Source: Oppiella nova (lineage: Eukaryota > Arthropoda > Arachnida > Sarcoptiformes > Oppiidae). From it: 34,623 bases of DNA. Location of the stretch: positions 1 to 34,623 of the forward strand of contig CAJPVJ010000173.1 of NCBI GenBank assembly GCA_905397405.1, written 5' to 3'. The first letter of the stretch is position 1. Every line of letters begins with the position of its first letter. This document shows positions 8,929 to 17,141 of the stretch, piece after piece. The notes beneath the pieces are model-generated. The model was not told the origin of the DNA and did no database searches. It saw only the letters and a list, made by a program, of their open reading frames with translations. The translations under genes and the position numbers were made by a program.

Positions 8929-9940
8929 TTTTTCTTCTTATATAGACTTACCTTTAGTATGGGGTGGACTAATTTCTACTGCTATTTTCCTTTATGTATT
9001 ATTAGATGGGTTTGATCTAGGGATAGGAATATTATTTCCATTTGCACCAACTGATGATTGTCGTAATAGGATGATGAATTCTATTATTCCGTTTTGGGAT
9101 AGTAATGAAACTTGGTTAGTATTAGGAGGTGGGGGGTTATTTGCCGCTTTCCCACTGGCTTATTCAATTTTAATGCCAGCATTTTATATTCCAGTGATAT
9201 TAATGTTGCTTGGTTTAGTCTTTCGCGGGGTAGCATTTGAATTTAGGTTTAAAGCATCTAATAAATATCGTTATATATGGGATTATTCTTTCCATTTTGG
9301 TTCTCTTTTAGCTGCAATATGCCAGGGTGTGATGCTTGGTGCATTTGTGCAAGGGGTAAAAGTAGATGGAAGAATTTTTGCAGGAGGGAGTTTTGATTGG
9401 CTTACACCTTTCTCTATGATGACTGGTATAGCTCTTATTTTTGGTTATGCTATGCTTGGTTGCAATTGGTTAATAATGAAAACAGAAGGTAATACTCAAG
9501 TATGGGCCCGTAAATCTGCATTTTATGTATTAATCTATGTCGTATTATTTATAGGTTTAGTAAGTCTTATTGTTCCATTCCTTAATGAACAAATTCGTAT
9601 ACGCTGGTTTAGTATGCCTAATATAATATATCTTTCTATAGTACCTATTTTAACTTTCTTAACGATTTTTTTATTATTTAAAAGCCTATGTAATAATAAA
9701 GAAGTAACACCTTTCTTTTATTCAATTATGCTTTTCATACTTTGTTATTTAGGATTAGCTATAAGTATATGGCCTTTTATAATACCTTATCAAGTATCTT
9801 TAAAACATGCAGCTGCAGCGCCAGAATCACAGTCACTTATGTTGGTGGGAGCGTTAGTACTACTTCCAGTAATACTATCTTATACTATTTATTGTTATTA
9901 TGTATTCCGTGCGAAATCGACTCATCACCCAATGTATTAA
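8921..9940 (+). CDS. cydB: Cytochrome bd-type quinol oxidase subunit II
   Basis: CydB is the structural membrane partner of CydA in the quinol oxidase. The 339-aa protein is full length for the family and carries the conserved LLDGFDLGIG motif early on, the WD.NETWLVLGGG stretch near residues 54-68, and about eight hydrophobic helices. The ATG overlaps the end of cydA (CATGCTTAA) and is preceded by AAAGGAG, so the two are translationally coupled. Bases 8986-9461 of this gene are duplicated exactly at 11805-12280. A small DUF2474-like frame follows directly. Confidence 0.95.
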   Translation: MLNFSSYIDLPLVWGGLISTAIFLYVLLDGFDLGIGILFPFAPTDDCRNRMMNSIIPFWDSNETWLVLGGGGLFAAFPLAYSILMPAFYIPVILMLLGLVFRGVAFEFRFKASNKYRYIWDYSFHFGSLLAAICQGVMLGAFVQGVKVDGRIFAGGSFDWLTPFSMMTGIALIFGYAMLGCNWLIMKTEGNTQVWARKSAFYVLIYVVLFIGLVSLIVPFLNEQIRIRWFSMPNIIYLSIVPILTFLTIFLLFKSLCNNKEVTPFFYSIMLFILCYLGLAISIWPFIIPYQVSLKHAAAAPESQSLMLVGALVLLPVILSYTIYCYYVFRAKSTHHPMY

Positions 9941-10079
9941 TAAGTTACAAGTAAAATCTTTACTACAGATACGTAGTTTAAAAGAATGGAGCTGGTTTAT
10001 TATATTATGGTTAGGTGGTTTAATATCTACACTATTAATATCATATATAATAAAGGCTATTTTATGGTTATTAGGTTAA
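9936..10079 (+). CDS. DUF2474-like small subunit of the cyd/CIO oxidase, noncanonical start
   Basis: Directly after cydB, an open frame ending at TAA 10077-10079 encodes a short basic stretch followed by one transmembrane helix (KEWSWFIILWLGGLISTLLI, then SYIIKAILWLLG). The order basic patch, Trp-Phe, single helix, and its place after CioA/CioB, match DUF2474/CydX-type small proteins that accompany this oxidase subclass. The frame contains no ATG, GTG or TTG from cydB to the helix. The possible starts are ATT at 9936, overlapping the cydB stop region, or ATA at 9969. Bacterial initiation at ATT is rare but known (infC). Alternatively, the start codon has mutated or the sequence has an error. 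Too short for routine gene finding. Confidence 0.55.
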   Translation: MNKLQVKSLLQIRSLKEWSWFIILWLGGLISTLLISYIIKAILWLLG

Positions 10080-10517
10080 AGTTATATATCTAATCTAAGT
10101 TATCTAGAAGTATTAGTGCTTATATAAAATTAATTAATCTTAAATTTATCTAGGTAAGAATGATCATCTTCACCATAGCTTTAAATTAAGAATTAATATA
10201 CTATTAAAACGGTTTTATAGTCTACAGTGTCATTCACAAAGCTTGATACAAGCGAATTTTTTGCCATTCGCCTGCTCTCACGTAAATAGTACACAGCGCA
10301 AGGTGTAGTCTCAAATTCATCTTGTCTGAGACTTTGTGAATTTAGCTGTATCTTAACTATTTTATTATCCCATTGAAAACTTTTAGATTAAATATAATTA
10401 AATTTTACTAACTTAATACCTAATAATAATTAAGTTTATTTAAATAATAATTAATCCTTTATCTTGTAATATAAATAATATTAATTATAATACACTCTAA
10501 TGTTTTTAATCTGAGTA
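10080..10517. other. Intergenic region between the cyd operon and the ProP-like gene
   Basis: Apart from the palindromic element at 10223-10350, I see only AT-rich spacer and a probable promoter for the next gene: TTGTAA 10464-10469, 16-base spacer, TATAAT 10486-10491. Confidence 0.5.
10223..10350 (-). repeat. Rickettsia palindromic element-like repeat, intergenic copy
   Basis: The 128-bp repeat is nearly identical to 29187-29317 inside leuS. Its ends are inverted repeats: TACAG...ATTCACAAAG at one end and the complementary CTTTGTGAAT...CTGTA at the other. An inner GCGAA/TTCGC stem adds a second hairpin. Read on the minus strand, in the frame used in leuS, this noncoding copy is also free of stop codons, and its length differs from the leuS copy by exactly three bases. 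Such behaviour is known for Rickettsia palindromic elements (RPEs), which insert in frame into genes. Which RPE subfamily it belongs to cannot be settled by eye. Confidence 0.85.
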
Positions 10518-11801
10518 ATGTTGAGTTGTATGGTAAGTAAATCAAAATCTATTTTTTTCCCAGCTATTTTAGGTAATATATTAGAGTATTATGATTTTAC
10601 AGTATATTCAGTATTTTCATTAGCTATTGGTCGTACATTTTTTCCTCAAGAATCAGAATTTTTACAAATTATATTAAGTCTTTCAGTATTTGCAGTAGGA
10701 TTTTTAACTAGACCAATTGGTGGTATATTTTTTGGTTATGTAGGAGATAAATATGGTAGACGTATTTCTTTAATAATTGCTATGCTTGGTATGGCTATAC
10801 CTACCTTTGTTATAGGGTTAATTCCATCTTATCATGATATAGGTATTTATGCACCGATAACATTAATTATTATGCGTTTAATACAAGGTTTGTCTGTTAG
10901 CGGTGAAGGTACTGGTGTTGCTATTTTTATTTTGGAACATCATAAAAACTTGCGACCTGGATTTACAGGTGGTTTAGTAAACGGTTCTAATATTACCGGT
11001 ACTTTATTTGCTACTTTTATAGGTATTATAATTGAACAATATTTTTATCATATTGAATTTGCTTGGAGATTTGCTTTTTTACTAGGTGGTTTTATAGGAT
11101 TTATAGGTTTTTATCTACGTATGATAGGAGAAGAAACCCCAGTCTTTAAAATGTTAGAAGAGCAAAAGAAAACGCTGAAAGCACCTTTTACTAATGTTAT
11201 TAAAACAGCATGGCGTGCAATGTTTTTAACTTTCTGTGTTGGTAGTATTGCTAGTAGTTTTGTTTATTTAATTAAAACTTATATAAATATTTATTATAAA
11301 AGTGTTATGCATCTCGATAATAAAACAGCTCTTATTTATTTATCATATACGTCGTTTATATTAATGATATCTATGCCATTATTTGGCGGTATTTCTGATA
11401 TTATCGGTAAATTTAGAACAATAATTCTAGTTAATTTAGTAAATCTAATATTAATCTTACCTATTATGTTATTAATGACGTCTGCAGAAACATTGAAGCA
11501 AATTATTGCATTAACTATGTTAGGTGTTCTTGGAGGGGCAATTGCAGGAGTAGCTTATATATTCTCTATATCTTTATTTACACCTGAACAGAAATTTTCT
11601 GGTGTTGCCTTTAGCTATAATTTAGGTATAGCTACCTTTGGCGGTACTAGTCCTATTATAGCACATTGGCTTATTAAAGAGACAGGGTTAACTTATTCTC
11701 CAGCCTTCTACATGATGTTTTTATCTAGCGCATTTTTAATAGTTCTTTATTTAATGCGCAATATAATAAAGCAGTTACTTGGTGAAGGAAGCAAGTTTTA
11801 A
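10518..11801 (+). CDS. proP: ProP-like MHS-family transporter
   Basis: This 427-aa, 12-helix major facilitator protein belongs to the metabolite:H+ symporter group. It opens with GNILEYYDFTVYSVF, has the loop 2-3 signature GYVGDKYGRR near residues 73-82, and the motif RLIQGLSVSGEGTG near 118-131. E. coli ProP takes up proline and betaine with protons. Rickettsiae have many ProP paralogues with unknown substrates. The start is ATG 10518 or ATG 10530; neither has a good Shine-Dalgarno sequence. The last codons lie just before the duplicated cydB piece (starting at 11805), so the natural C-terminus is likely but not certain to be intact. Confidence 0.8.
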   Translation: MLSCMVSKSKSIFFPAILGNILEYYDFTVYSVFSLAIGRTFFPQESEFLQIILSLSVFAVGFLTRPIGGIFFGYVGDKYGRRISLIIAMLGMAIPTFVIGLIPSYHDIGIYAPITLIIMRLIQGLSVSGEGTGVAIFILEHHKNLRPGFTGGLVNGSNITGTLFATFIGIIIEQYFYHIEFAWRFAFLLGGFIGFIGFYLRMIGEETPVFKMLEEQKKTLKAPFTNVIKTAWRAMFLTFCVGSIASSFVYLIKTYINIYYKSVMHLDNKTALIYLSYTSFILMISMPLFGGISDIIGKFRTIILVNLVNLILILPIMLLMTSAETLKQIIALTMLGVLGGAIAGVAYIFSISLFTPEQKFSGVAFSYNLGIATFGGTSPIIAHWLIKETGLTYSPAFYMMFLSSAFLIVLYLMRNIIKQLLGEGSKF

Positions 11802-11804
11802 TAA

Positions 11805-12280
11805 TTTCCTTTATGTATTATTAGATGGGTTTGATCTAGGGATAGGAATATTATTTCCATTTGCACCAACTGATGATTGTCGTAATAGGATGATGAATTC
11901 TATTATTCCGTTTTGGGATAGTAATGAAACTTGGTTAGTATTAGGAGGTGGGGGGTTATTTGCCGCTTTCCCACTGGCTTATTCAATTTTAATGCCAGCA
12001 TTTTATATTCCAGTGATATTAATGTTGCTTGGTTTAGTCTTTCGCGGGGTAGCATTTGAATTTAGGTTTAAAGCATCTAATAAATATCGTTATATATGGG
12101 ATTATTCTTTCCATTTTGGTTCTCTTTTAGCTGCAATATGCCAGGGTGTGATGCTTGGTGCATTTGTGCAAGGGGTAAAAGTAGATGGAAGAATTTTTGC
12201 AGGAGGGAGTTTTGATTGGCTTACACCTTTCTCTATGATGACTGGTATAGCTCTTATTTTTGGTTATGCTATGCTTGGTT
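11805..12280 (+). pseudogene. Exact 476-bp duplicate of an internal cydB segment
   Basis: These 476 bases match 8986-9461 of cydB with no difference I can find. They lack the cydB start and the C-terminal third, and have no ribosome-binding site in the right place. The copy ends precisely at the single ambiguous base N at 12281, after which unrelated sequence begins. The open frame visible here (from GTG-like sequence at the proP end across the N) is an artefact of the copied coding sequence. Perfect identity in an AT-rich, mutation-prone genome, with a boundary at an N, suggests an assembly or gap-filling artefact or a very recent duplication. Confidence 0.85.
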
Positions 12281-12405
12281 NATCTGACATAAAGTCATTA
12301 TAGCATACTACCATACTTTAGGGAAGTTATTTAAACTCGTGCCCGAAGATTTATAACATACTCTTTATATATACTATGCTAGTATAATTAAATTATTTAG
12401 TTAAT

Positions 12406-13205
12406 ATGGCAAAAATTTCTGGTTTTATCATTGCAAAAAATGAGTCTATGAGAATAGCAAAAGCTATTAATAGTATTAAAAATATTGTAGAAGAAATAAT
12501 TGTTATAGATAGTGGTAGTATTGATAACACAGTACAAATTGCTAGGAATTTAGGAGCAAAAGTAATATTTAATGAATGGTCTGGTTATATAGCACAAAAA
12601 TCTTTTGGAGAGAACTTATGTGAAAATGATTGGATAATTAATATTAATGGAGATGAAGAATTATCAGTTGAGTTACAAAATGAGATAGAATTTATTTTTT
12701 CTTCTGATATACAGGATAATTATTTTGCTTATCAGATTAAATTTTTGATAGTACATCGTAATGATTTAGAACCTCGGTTTTTAGCACCTTGTACTAAGGC
12801 TATAAGATTATATAATCGTAAGTTTGGTAGTTTTGCTAATAGTATAAAAAATACTACCCATGATTCAGTAGTGTTTAATTCAAAAATTAATATACAAAAT
12901 AAAATTTATAATTTAAATGGTATAGCTTATCATCGATTTGGTATATCAATTGAATAATTAATTACCAAAGAATTTTTTTTTTCCCCAGAGCAAGCAAGAG
13001 ATTTAATAAATCTTGGTAGGAATCTTTCGAAAATTAGAATTGCTAGTGAGATAATATTGTATTTTTGCAAAACATTTTTTATAAGACGATATTTTATTTT
13101 TGGCTTTGATGGTTTGTTGACTCTATGATTTTTGCTTTTATGAGGTTTATTAGACTTGCTAAAACAAGGGAATTAACAAGAGAGAATCTTAAAGATATTA
13201 CATAA
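12406..13205 (+). pseudogene. Broken family-2 glycosyltransferase (WaaE/LgtF-like, LPS core)
   Basis: The first 183 codons (12406-12957) give the N-terminal domain of a GT-A glycosyltransferase: SGFIIAKNES, the nucleotide-sugar region VIDSGSIDNT near residues 34-43, and an acidic motif NGDEEL near 82-87. An in-frame TAA at 12955-12957 stops it. Typical downstream sequence (FFSPEQARDLINLGR, then FIRRYFIFGFDG) continues in the same frame until about 13111. There a one-base loss shifts the frame, and recognisable C-terminal sequence (SMIFAFMRFIRLAKTRE) runs to a TAA at 13203-13205. Intact family members are about 250-270 aa and add a sugar to the LPS inner core. Two independent breaks mean the enzyme is probably lost, unless one is a sequencing error. 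Confidence 0.8.
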
Positions 13206-13335
13206 TATTATAAAATTTAATTAGCGATTATTAAATTTAGTAATTCGTGATAACAATCTAGATTGTGTGAACAAGGAAGGGTACTATGACCAGGTCCATA
13301 CTCATCTACTATATATTTAACAGTCCCATATAAAA

Positions 13336-13425
13336 TGGCGGAGAGAAGGGGATTCGAACCCCTGACACGGTTGCCCGTGAACACGCTTTCCAGGCGTGCG
13401 CCTTAAACCGCTCGGCCATCTCTCC
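13336..13425 (-). tRNA. tRNA-Ser (anticodon GGA)
   Basis: The minus strand folds into a class II tRNA: acceptor stem GGAGAGA/TCTCTCC, anticodon stem CACGC/GCGTG with loop CTGGAAA (anticodon GGA at 13391-13389), a long variable arm (TTCACGGGCAACCGTG region) and a T-loop GGTTCGAATCC. The discriminator base is G, as expected for serine. The 3' CCA is encoded (13338-13336). It reads UCC and UCU codons. Confidence 0.97.
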
Positions 13426-13512
13426 AAAATATTTAACAATTTCTTATATTTGTAAAATATATACTCTTTTTATATTGCTAGCTGTCAGTTCTAATAATAG
13501 TTATTTAATAAT

Positions 13513-14286
13513 TCATTGAGGTGATGTCATTTTTTCATAAATTTTATCAGATAATTCATAATTACTAAATAACCTTTGTACATCGTCACTTTCTTCTAGA
13601 AGATCAATTAATTTTAATAATTTCTTTGCTTTTTCTTCATCTTCAATAATTATTGTATTTCTAGGAATCCAACCAATATAACATTCTTCAGGAACACCAT
13701 ATTTTTGGGTAAAAAATTCAAGGCAATGTGCAAAATCTTTAACATTAGTGTAAATAGAATGAGATTTATGAGAAACTATATCTATTACTCCTATTGTTAA
13801 AATTTCTTCTAACTCATCTTCTTTTGATAAGAGTGTGCTTATTGAAGATATTTCTATAGGATATTGTATTATTCCTAGATGATTAAATAAACAACTAACA
13901 CTACCTGGGTCTCCTAAATTACCTGCAAATTTTGTAAAGGCTGAACGTATTTCAGCAGCAGTACGATTTTTATTATCAGTTAAAGTTTCAATTATTATTG
14001 CAATACCATCATTAGCAAATCCTTCATAACGTATTTCGCTATAATTTTCGTTATTAGTTACATCATTTGCATCATTAATTGCTTTTTCGATCCTTTCTTT
14101 AGGTAAATTATAGCTACGAGCTATTGTTATAGCACTTCTTAATCTAGGGTTGCTTTGTGGGTCTGTTAACCCTAATTTAGCTGCAGTAATAATTTCTCTT
14201 ACTAATTTAGTAAAAATTTTTGCTCTTTTATTATCCTGAGCACCTTTGCGATGTTGTATATTTTTAAATTTTGAATGGCCAGCCAT
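13513..14286 (-). CDS. yebC: YebC/PmpR (TACO1) family protein
   Basis: The 257-aa protein starts with the family's signature [21 protein letters not shown] and has the usual three-domain length. Further typical regions are [20 protein letters not shown] and the GDPGSV stretch (residues 121-126). YebC proteins were long annotated as transcriptional regulators. Recent work shows that members help translation of difficult proline-containing stretches, and the mitochondrial homologue TACO1 is needed for COX1 synthesis. It lies upstream of coxB in divergent orientation, which may be coincidence. The start is clear because the MAGHSKF motif is at the N-terminus. Confidence 0.95.
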   Translation of the reverse strand: MAGHSKFKNIQHRKGAQDNKRAKIFTKLVREIITAAKLGLTDPQSNPRLRSAITIARSYNLPKERIEKAINDANDVTNNENYSEIRYEGFANDGIAIIIETLTDNKNRTAAEIRSAFTKFAGNLGDPGSVSCLFNHLGIIQYPIEISSISTLLSKEDELEEILTIGVIDIVSHKSHSIYTNVKDFAHCLEFFTQKYGVPEECYIGWIPRNTIIIEDEEKAKKLLKLIDLLEESDDVQRLFSNYELSDKIYEKMTSPQ

Positions 14287-14454
14287 TGATATTCTTAAAT
14301 TATTTCTTAAAGTTTAGTATAATATGAATTATAAATTAAATGTCAATTGCTTAAAAATTGATTCTTATTACAAGCCAGGGACTTAAATGCTTATAGTCAT
14401 TATATCATAAAAACTGATATATCTAGATTATATTTTAAAAATAATTTGTTATAT

Positions 14455-14483
14455 TTGACATATTTTATAATTATAGCTTATTA
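14455..14483 (+). promoter_or_regulatory. Sigma-70-type promoter of coxB
   Basis: A consensus TTGACA (14455-14460), a 17-base spacer and TTATTA (14478-14483) lie about 70 bases before the coxB start. Confidence 0.5.
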
Positions 14484-14551
14484 TTAACTAAATATATTTA
14501 TATTTAGAATTTACGTTTATAATATAATAATTAAACTATTAATATGAAATT

Positions 14552-15382
14552 ATGAGTAATATCTTTATCATTTTAATGTATTTATTATTTAATAATGATA
14601 GTCTTGCATCTGAGCCTAAGCCATGGCAGATGTTATTACAATCTCCTGCTAGCCCTCTTATGGAGGAATTAACACAATTTCATAATTTCTTGCTTTTAAT
14701 ATCAGCTAGTATAATTTTTATTATTATAGCGTTATTAACCTATGTTTGTGTTAAATTTAATGCAAAAGCTAATCCTATTCCAGCTAAATTTTCACATAAT
14801 TTATCAATTGAGATTATATGGACTGTGATCCCGATAATAATTTTGGTTGTTATTGCTGTGCCGTCTTTTCGCATTTTACGTATAGCAGAGAAAATTCCTC
14901 CAGCAGACATAACAATTAAGGTAGTAGGATATCAGTGGTATTGGCATTATATATATCCTGATCATAATAATATAGAATTTGATAGTTATATGATTGCAGA
15001 TGAAAAGTTACAATCTGGTCAAAAACGATTATTAGAAGTTGATAATCGAATTATTATACCTGAAAATGCTACTGTAAAATTTTTGGTTACAGGAGGAGAT
15101 GTAATTCATAGTTTTGCAGTACCATCACTTGGTATTAAAATAGATGCTGTACCTGGTAGAGTGAATGAAACTTGGACTAGAATTAGTAAAAAAGGTGTTT
15201 ATTATGGTCAATGTTCAGAACTTTGTGGAGTGAATCATGGTTTTATGCCAATTGCTATTGAGGTTGTCAGTAAGGAGGAATTTGAAAAATGGCTAATTAG
15301 TGTAAAAACAAAACTTTCTATGAGTTCTAAATTGCCAATTATAGAGGGAATTGACACACTAGTTAATTTATCTCATAAATAA
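14552..15382 (+). CDS. coxB: Cytochrome c oxidase subunit II
   Basis: CoxB accepts electrons from cytochrome c at its dinuclear CuA centre and passes them to subunit I of the aa3-type oxidase. The 276-aa protein has an N-terminal signal segment (about residues 1-19), two transmembrane helices (about 45-68 and 88-108) and a periplasmic cupredoxin domain. All CuA ligands are present: H186, C221, E223 (backbone), C225, H229 and M232, in the SFAVPS and CSELCGVNHGFM motifs. The aromatic cluster YQWYWHY (127-133) marks the electron entry site. coxA, often next to coxB, is not here: the next gene is lptB on the opposite strand, six bases away. Either the cox cluster is split in this genome or coxA lies elsewhere. 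Confidence 0.95.
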   Translation: MSNIFIILMYLLFNNDSLASEPKPWQMLLQSPASPLMEELTQFHNFLLLISASIIFIIIALLTYVCVKFNAKANPIPAKFSHNLSIEIIWTVIPIIILVVIAVPSFRILRIAEKIPPADITIKVVGYQWYWHYIYPDHNNIEFDSYMIADEKLQSGQKRLLEVDNRIIIPENATVKFLVTGGDVIHSFAVPSLGIKIDAVPGRVNETWTRISKKGVYYGQCSELCGVNHGFMPIAIEVVSKEEFEKWLISVKTKLSMSSKLPIIEGIDTLVNLSHK

Positions 15383-15388
15383 AAAATC

Positions 15389-16129
15389 TTATAAGCAAAA
15401 AGATTGGCCGAGATATACTTCTTTTACTTGATTATTAGCTGCTATTTCGCTAGGGGTTCCTTCTAATAATACTTTGCCGTCATAAATAACATAAGCACGA
15501 TCAACAATATCTAAAGTATCTCGAACATTATGGTCAGTAATGAGAATACCAATATTACGGTCGCGTAAGTGCACAATTAGGTTTTTAATATCTGAAATTG
15601 CTAATGGGTCAATACCAGCTAAGGGTTCATCAAGTATAATAAATTTGGGTTCAAGAGCTAGTGTTCTTGCGATCTCTAACCTACGTCTTTCTCCCCCAGA
15701 TAATCCCATTGAAGAAACGTTTTTAAGATGCAAAATTGAGAATTCTTGTAATAATACTTCAGTTTTTTGCTCAATAATTTTTTTATCATTATATATAATT
15801 TCTAATATTACTCTAATATTATCTGAAACGGAAAGACCGCGAAAAATTGATGATTCTTGAGGAAGATAACCGAACCCAAGCCTAGCTCTTAAATACATTG
15901 GTAAATGAGTAATATTCTGTTCATTAAAGAATAAATTACCTTTATCAGGTTTCATTAAACCTATAATAATACAAAAACAAGTAGTTTTACCAGCACCATT
16001 TGGACCAAATAGCCCAACTACTTCTCCTCTTAATAATTTAAGGGATATATCATGGAGTATTATTGTTTTATTATAAGACTTACAAATATTTTCTATTCTA
16101 AAATTATCTGTTTCTGAATGAAGCTCCAT
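15389..16129 (-). CDS. lptB: LPS export ABC transporter ATPase LptB
   Basis: LptB powers extraction of LPS from the inner membrane by LptFG and its push along the LptC-LptA bridge. The 246-aa cytoplasmic ATPase has Walker A GPNGAGKT (42-49), Q91 in GYLPQESSIFRGLSV, signature LSGGE (143-147), Walker B with D167/E168 in LDEPLAGIDP, and switch H200 in TDHNVRDT. The motif QESSIFRGLSV and the LSGGERRRLEIAR stretch are characteristic of LptB. It is the last gene of kdsD-lptC-lptA-lptB, starting 3 bases after the lptA stop. lptF and lptG are not in the window. It is tightly convergent with coxB. Confidence 0.95.
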   Translation of the reverse strand: MELHSETDNFRIENICKSYNKTIILHDISLKLLRGEVVGLFGPNGAGKTTCFCIIIGLMKPDKGNLFFNEQNITHLPMYLRARLGFGYLPQESSIFRGLSVSDNIRVILEIIYNDKKIIEQKTEVLLQEFSILHLKNVSSMGLSGGERRRLEIARTLALEPKFIILDEPLAGIDPLAISDIKNLIVHLRDRNIGILITDHNVRDTLDIVDRAYVIYDGKVLLEGTPSEIAANNQVKEVYLGQSFCL

Positions 16130-16132
16130 ATA

Positions 16133-16555
16133 TTATTTTTTTATAGATTTTAGTTTAACATAAAAAACTAATTTGTTAGTTTTCAAAATGTGATTTTGAT
16201 GTTGTAATATTACATTACCAAGTAAAATAAGTTCCATTTTATCAATAAAATATTTAGCTGAGTCTGCAATTAATAATTCCTGATTACTCTCTCTTTTTGC
16301 TATTAATTTTGTTGGAACTAATATGTAGTCTATTACTTTTTTATTAGAAACTATTTTATAAATAACCTCTAAATCATTTGTTTTTAATATTATGTCATCA
16401 AAGTATAAGGTAACATTTCCTGTAAAATATGCATTTTGTTTATTTTGATCAATAATTAAACTATCAGAATTAATGTATAAGTTAGAGGGAGTAACTTGCC
16501 CATAAGATTCTATTATTATAAGAAATACTATGTATAAAAATATAAATTTTTTCAT
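16133..16555 (-). CDS. lptA: LPS transport periplasmic protein LptA
   Basis: LptA forms the periplasmic beta-jellyroll bridge that carries LPS to the outer membrane. The chosen start (ATG 16555, 140 aa) gives a clean signal peptide, MKKFIFLYIVFLIIIESYGQ, and begins one base after the lptC stop. The frame is open to ATG 16591, but that start would put a non-signal extension in front and overlap lptC by 35 bases. The mature part has the OstA-like pattern of repeated short strands (NSDSLIIDQNKQNAYFTGNV, then LKTNDLEVIYK). No Shine-Dalgarno sequence is visible, so translation is probably coupled to lptC. Confidence 0.85.
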   Translation of the reverse strand: MKKFIFLYIVFLIIIESYGQVTPSNLYINSDSLIIDQNKQNAYFTGNVTLYFDDIILKTNDLEVIYKIVSNKKVIDYILVPTKLIAKRESNQELLIADSAKYFIDKMELILLGNVILQHQNHILKTNKLVFYVKLKSIKK

Positions 16556-16556
16556 T

Positions 16557-17141
16557 TTAAAAATCTGATATATTAATATTTGCAAATACATTACCTTTAA
16601 AATTTACAATATTATTATCAGAATAAAAGAGGTTAGAAGTAACTTTAGAATTTTTGTAAGATAAAGTTACCCCCGTATTACTTATAATTTCTTTATTCAT
16701 TAAGTTAATTTGTATTTTATCAGTACAAAATGTAGCTTCTTCTAATGAAAACTTTACATTATCCTTTAATTCTAAAAGTTGAGTCGTCTCATTCATGATA
16801 CCATATTTTGCATTAATTACTAAGTCATTTTGTTTAATTAATGTATATAACGCATTAATATTATTTAATTTATATTTATTATTAAAAATTTTGATAACTT
16901 GATCAGCTTGAATTTTATATGGTTTCAAATTTTTGTTAACTCCTTCAAAAGTTGAACCTTGGATTGTAATTTCAGAATTTGGTTTATTAGCTACATTCAA
17001 AGTGCTATTATAATAATTGTTTTCCTTATATTTTTTTGTTTTTAATTTTGTATAAACTAAATTCAATATTAAAACTATTCCAAATAGAGATATTAATTTT
17101 GATAAATTAATTATAATTTTATGATATAAGAGAATTTTCAT
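16557..17141 (-). CDS. lptC: LPS export system protein LptC
   Basis: LptC is the bitopic inner-membrane protein that receives LPS from LptB2FG and hands it to LptA. The 194-aa protein has one N-terminal transmembrane helix (about residues 13-31) and a periplasmic domain with OstA/LptC-like strand repeats (TIQGSTFEGVNKNLKPYKIQ, then KYGIMNETTQLLELKDNV). The assignment rests on this architecture and on its position between kdsD and lptA. Its ATG overlaps the kdsD stop codon (TAATG), a typical coupled arrangement. Confidence 0.85.
   Translation of the reverse strand: MKILLYHKIIINLSKLISLFGIVLILNLVYTKLKTKKYKENNYYNSTLNVANKPNSEITIQGSTFEGVNKNLKPYKIQADQVIKIFNNKYKLNNINALYTLIKQNDLVINAKYGIMNETTQLLELKDNVKFSLEEATFCTDKIQINLMNKEIISNTGVTLSYKNSKVTSNLFYSDNNIVNFKGNVFANINISDF

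Noticed and set aside
11779-12303. Open frame of 174 codons across the N
   Set aside because: It is the copied cydB segment read through from the proP end and contains the ambiguous base; not an independent gene.
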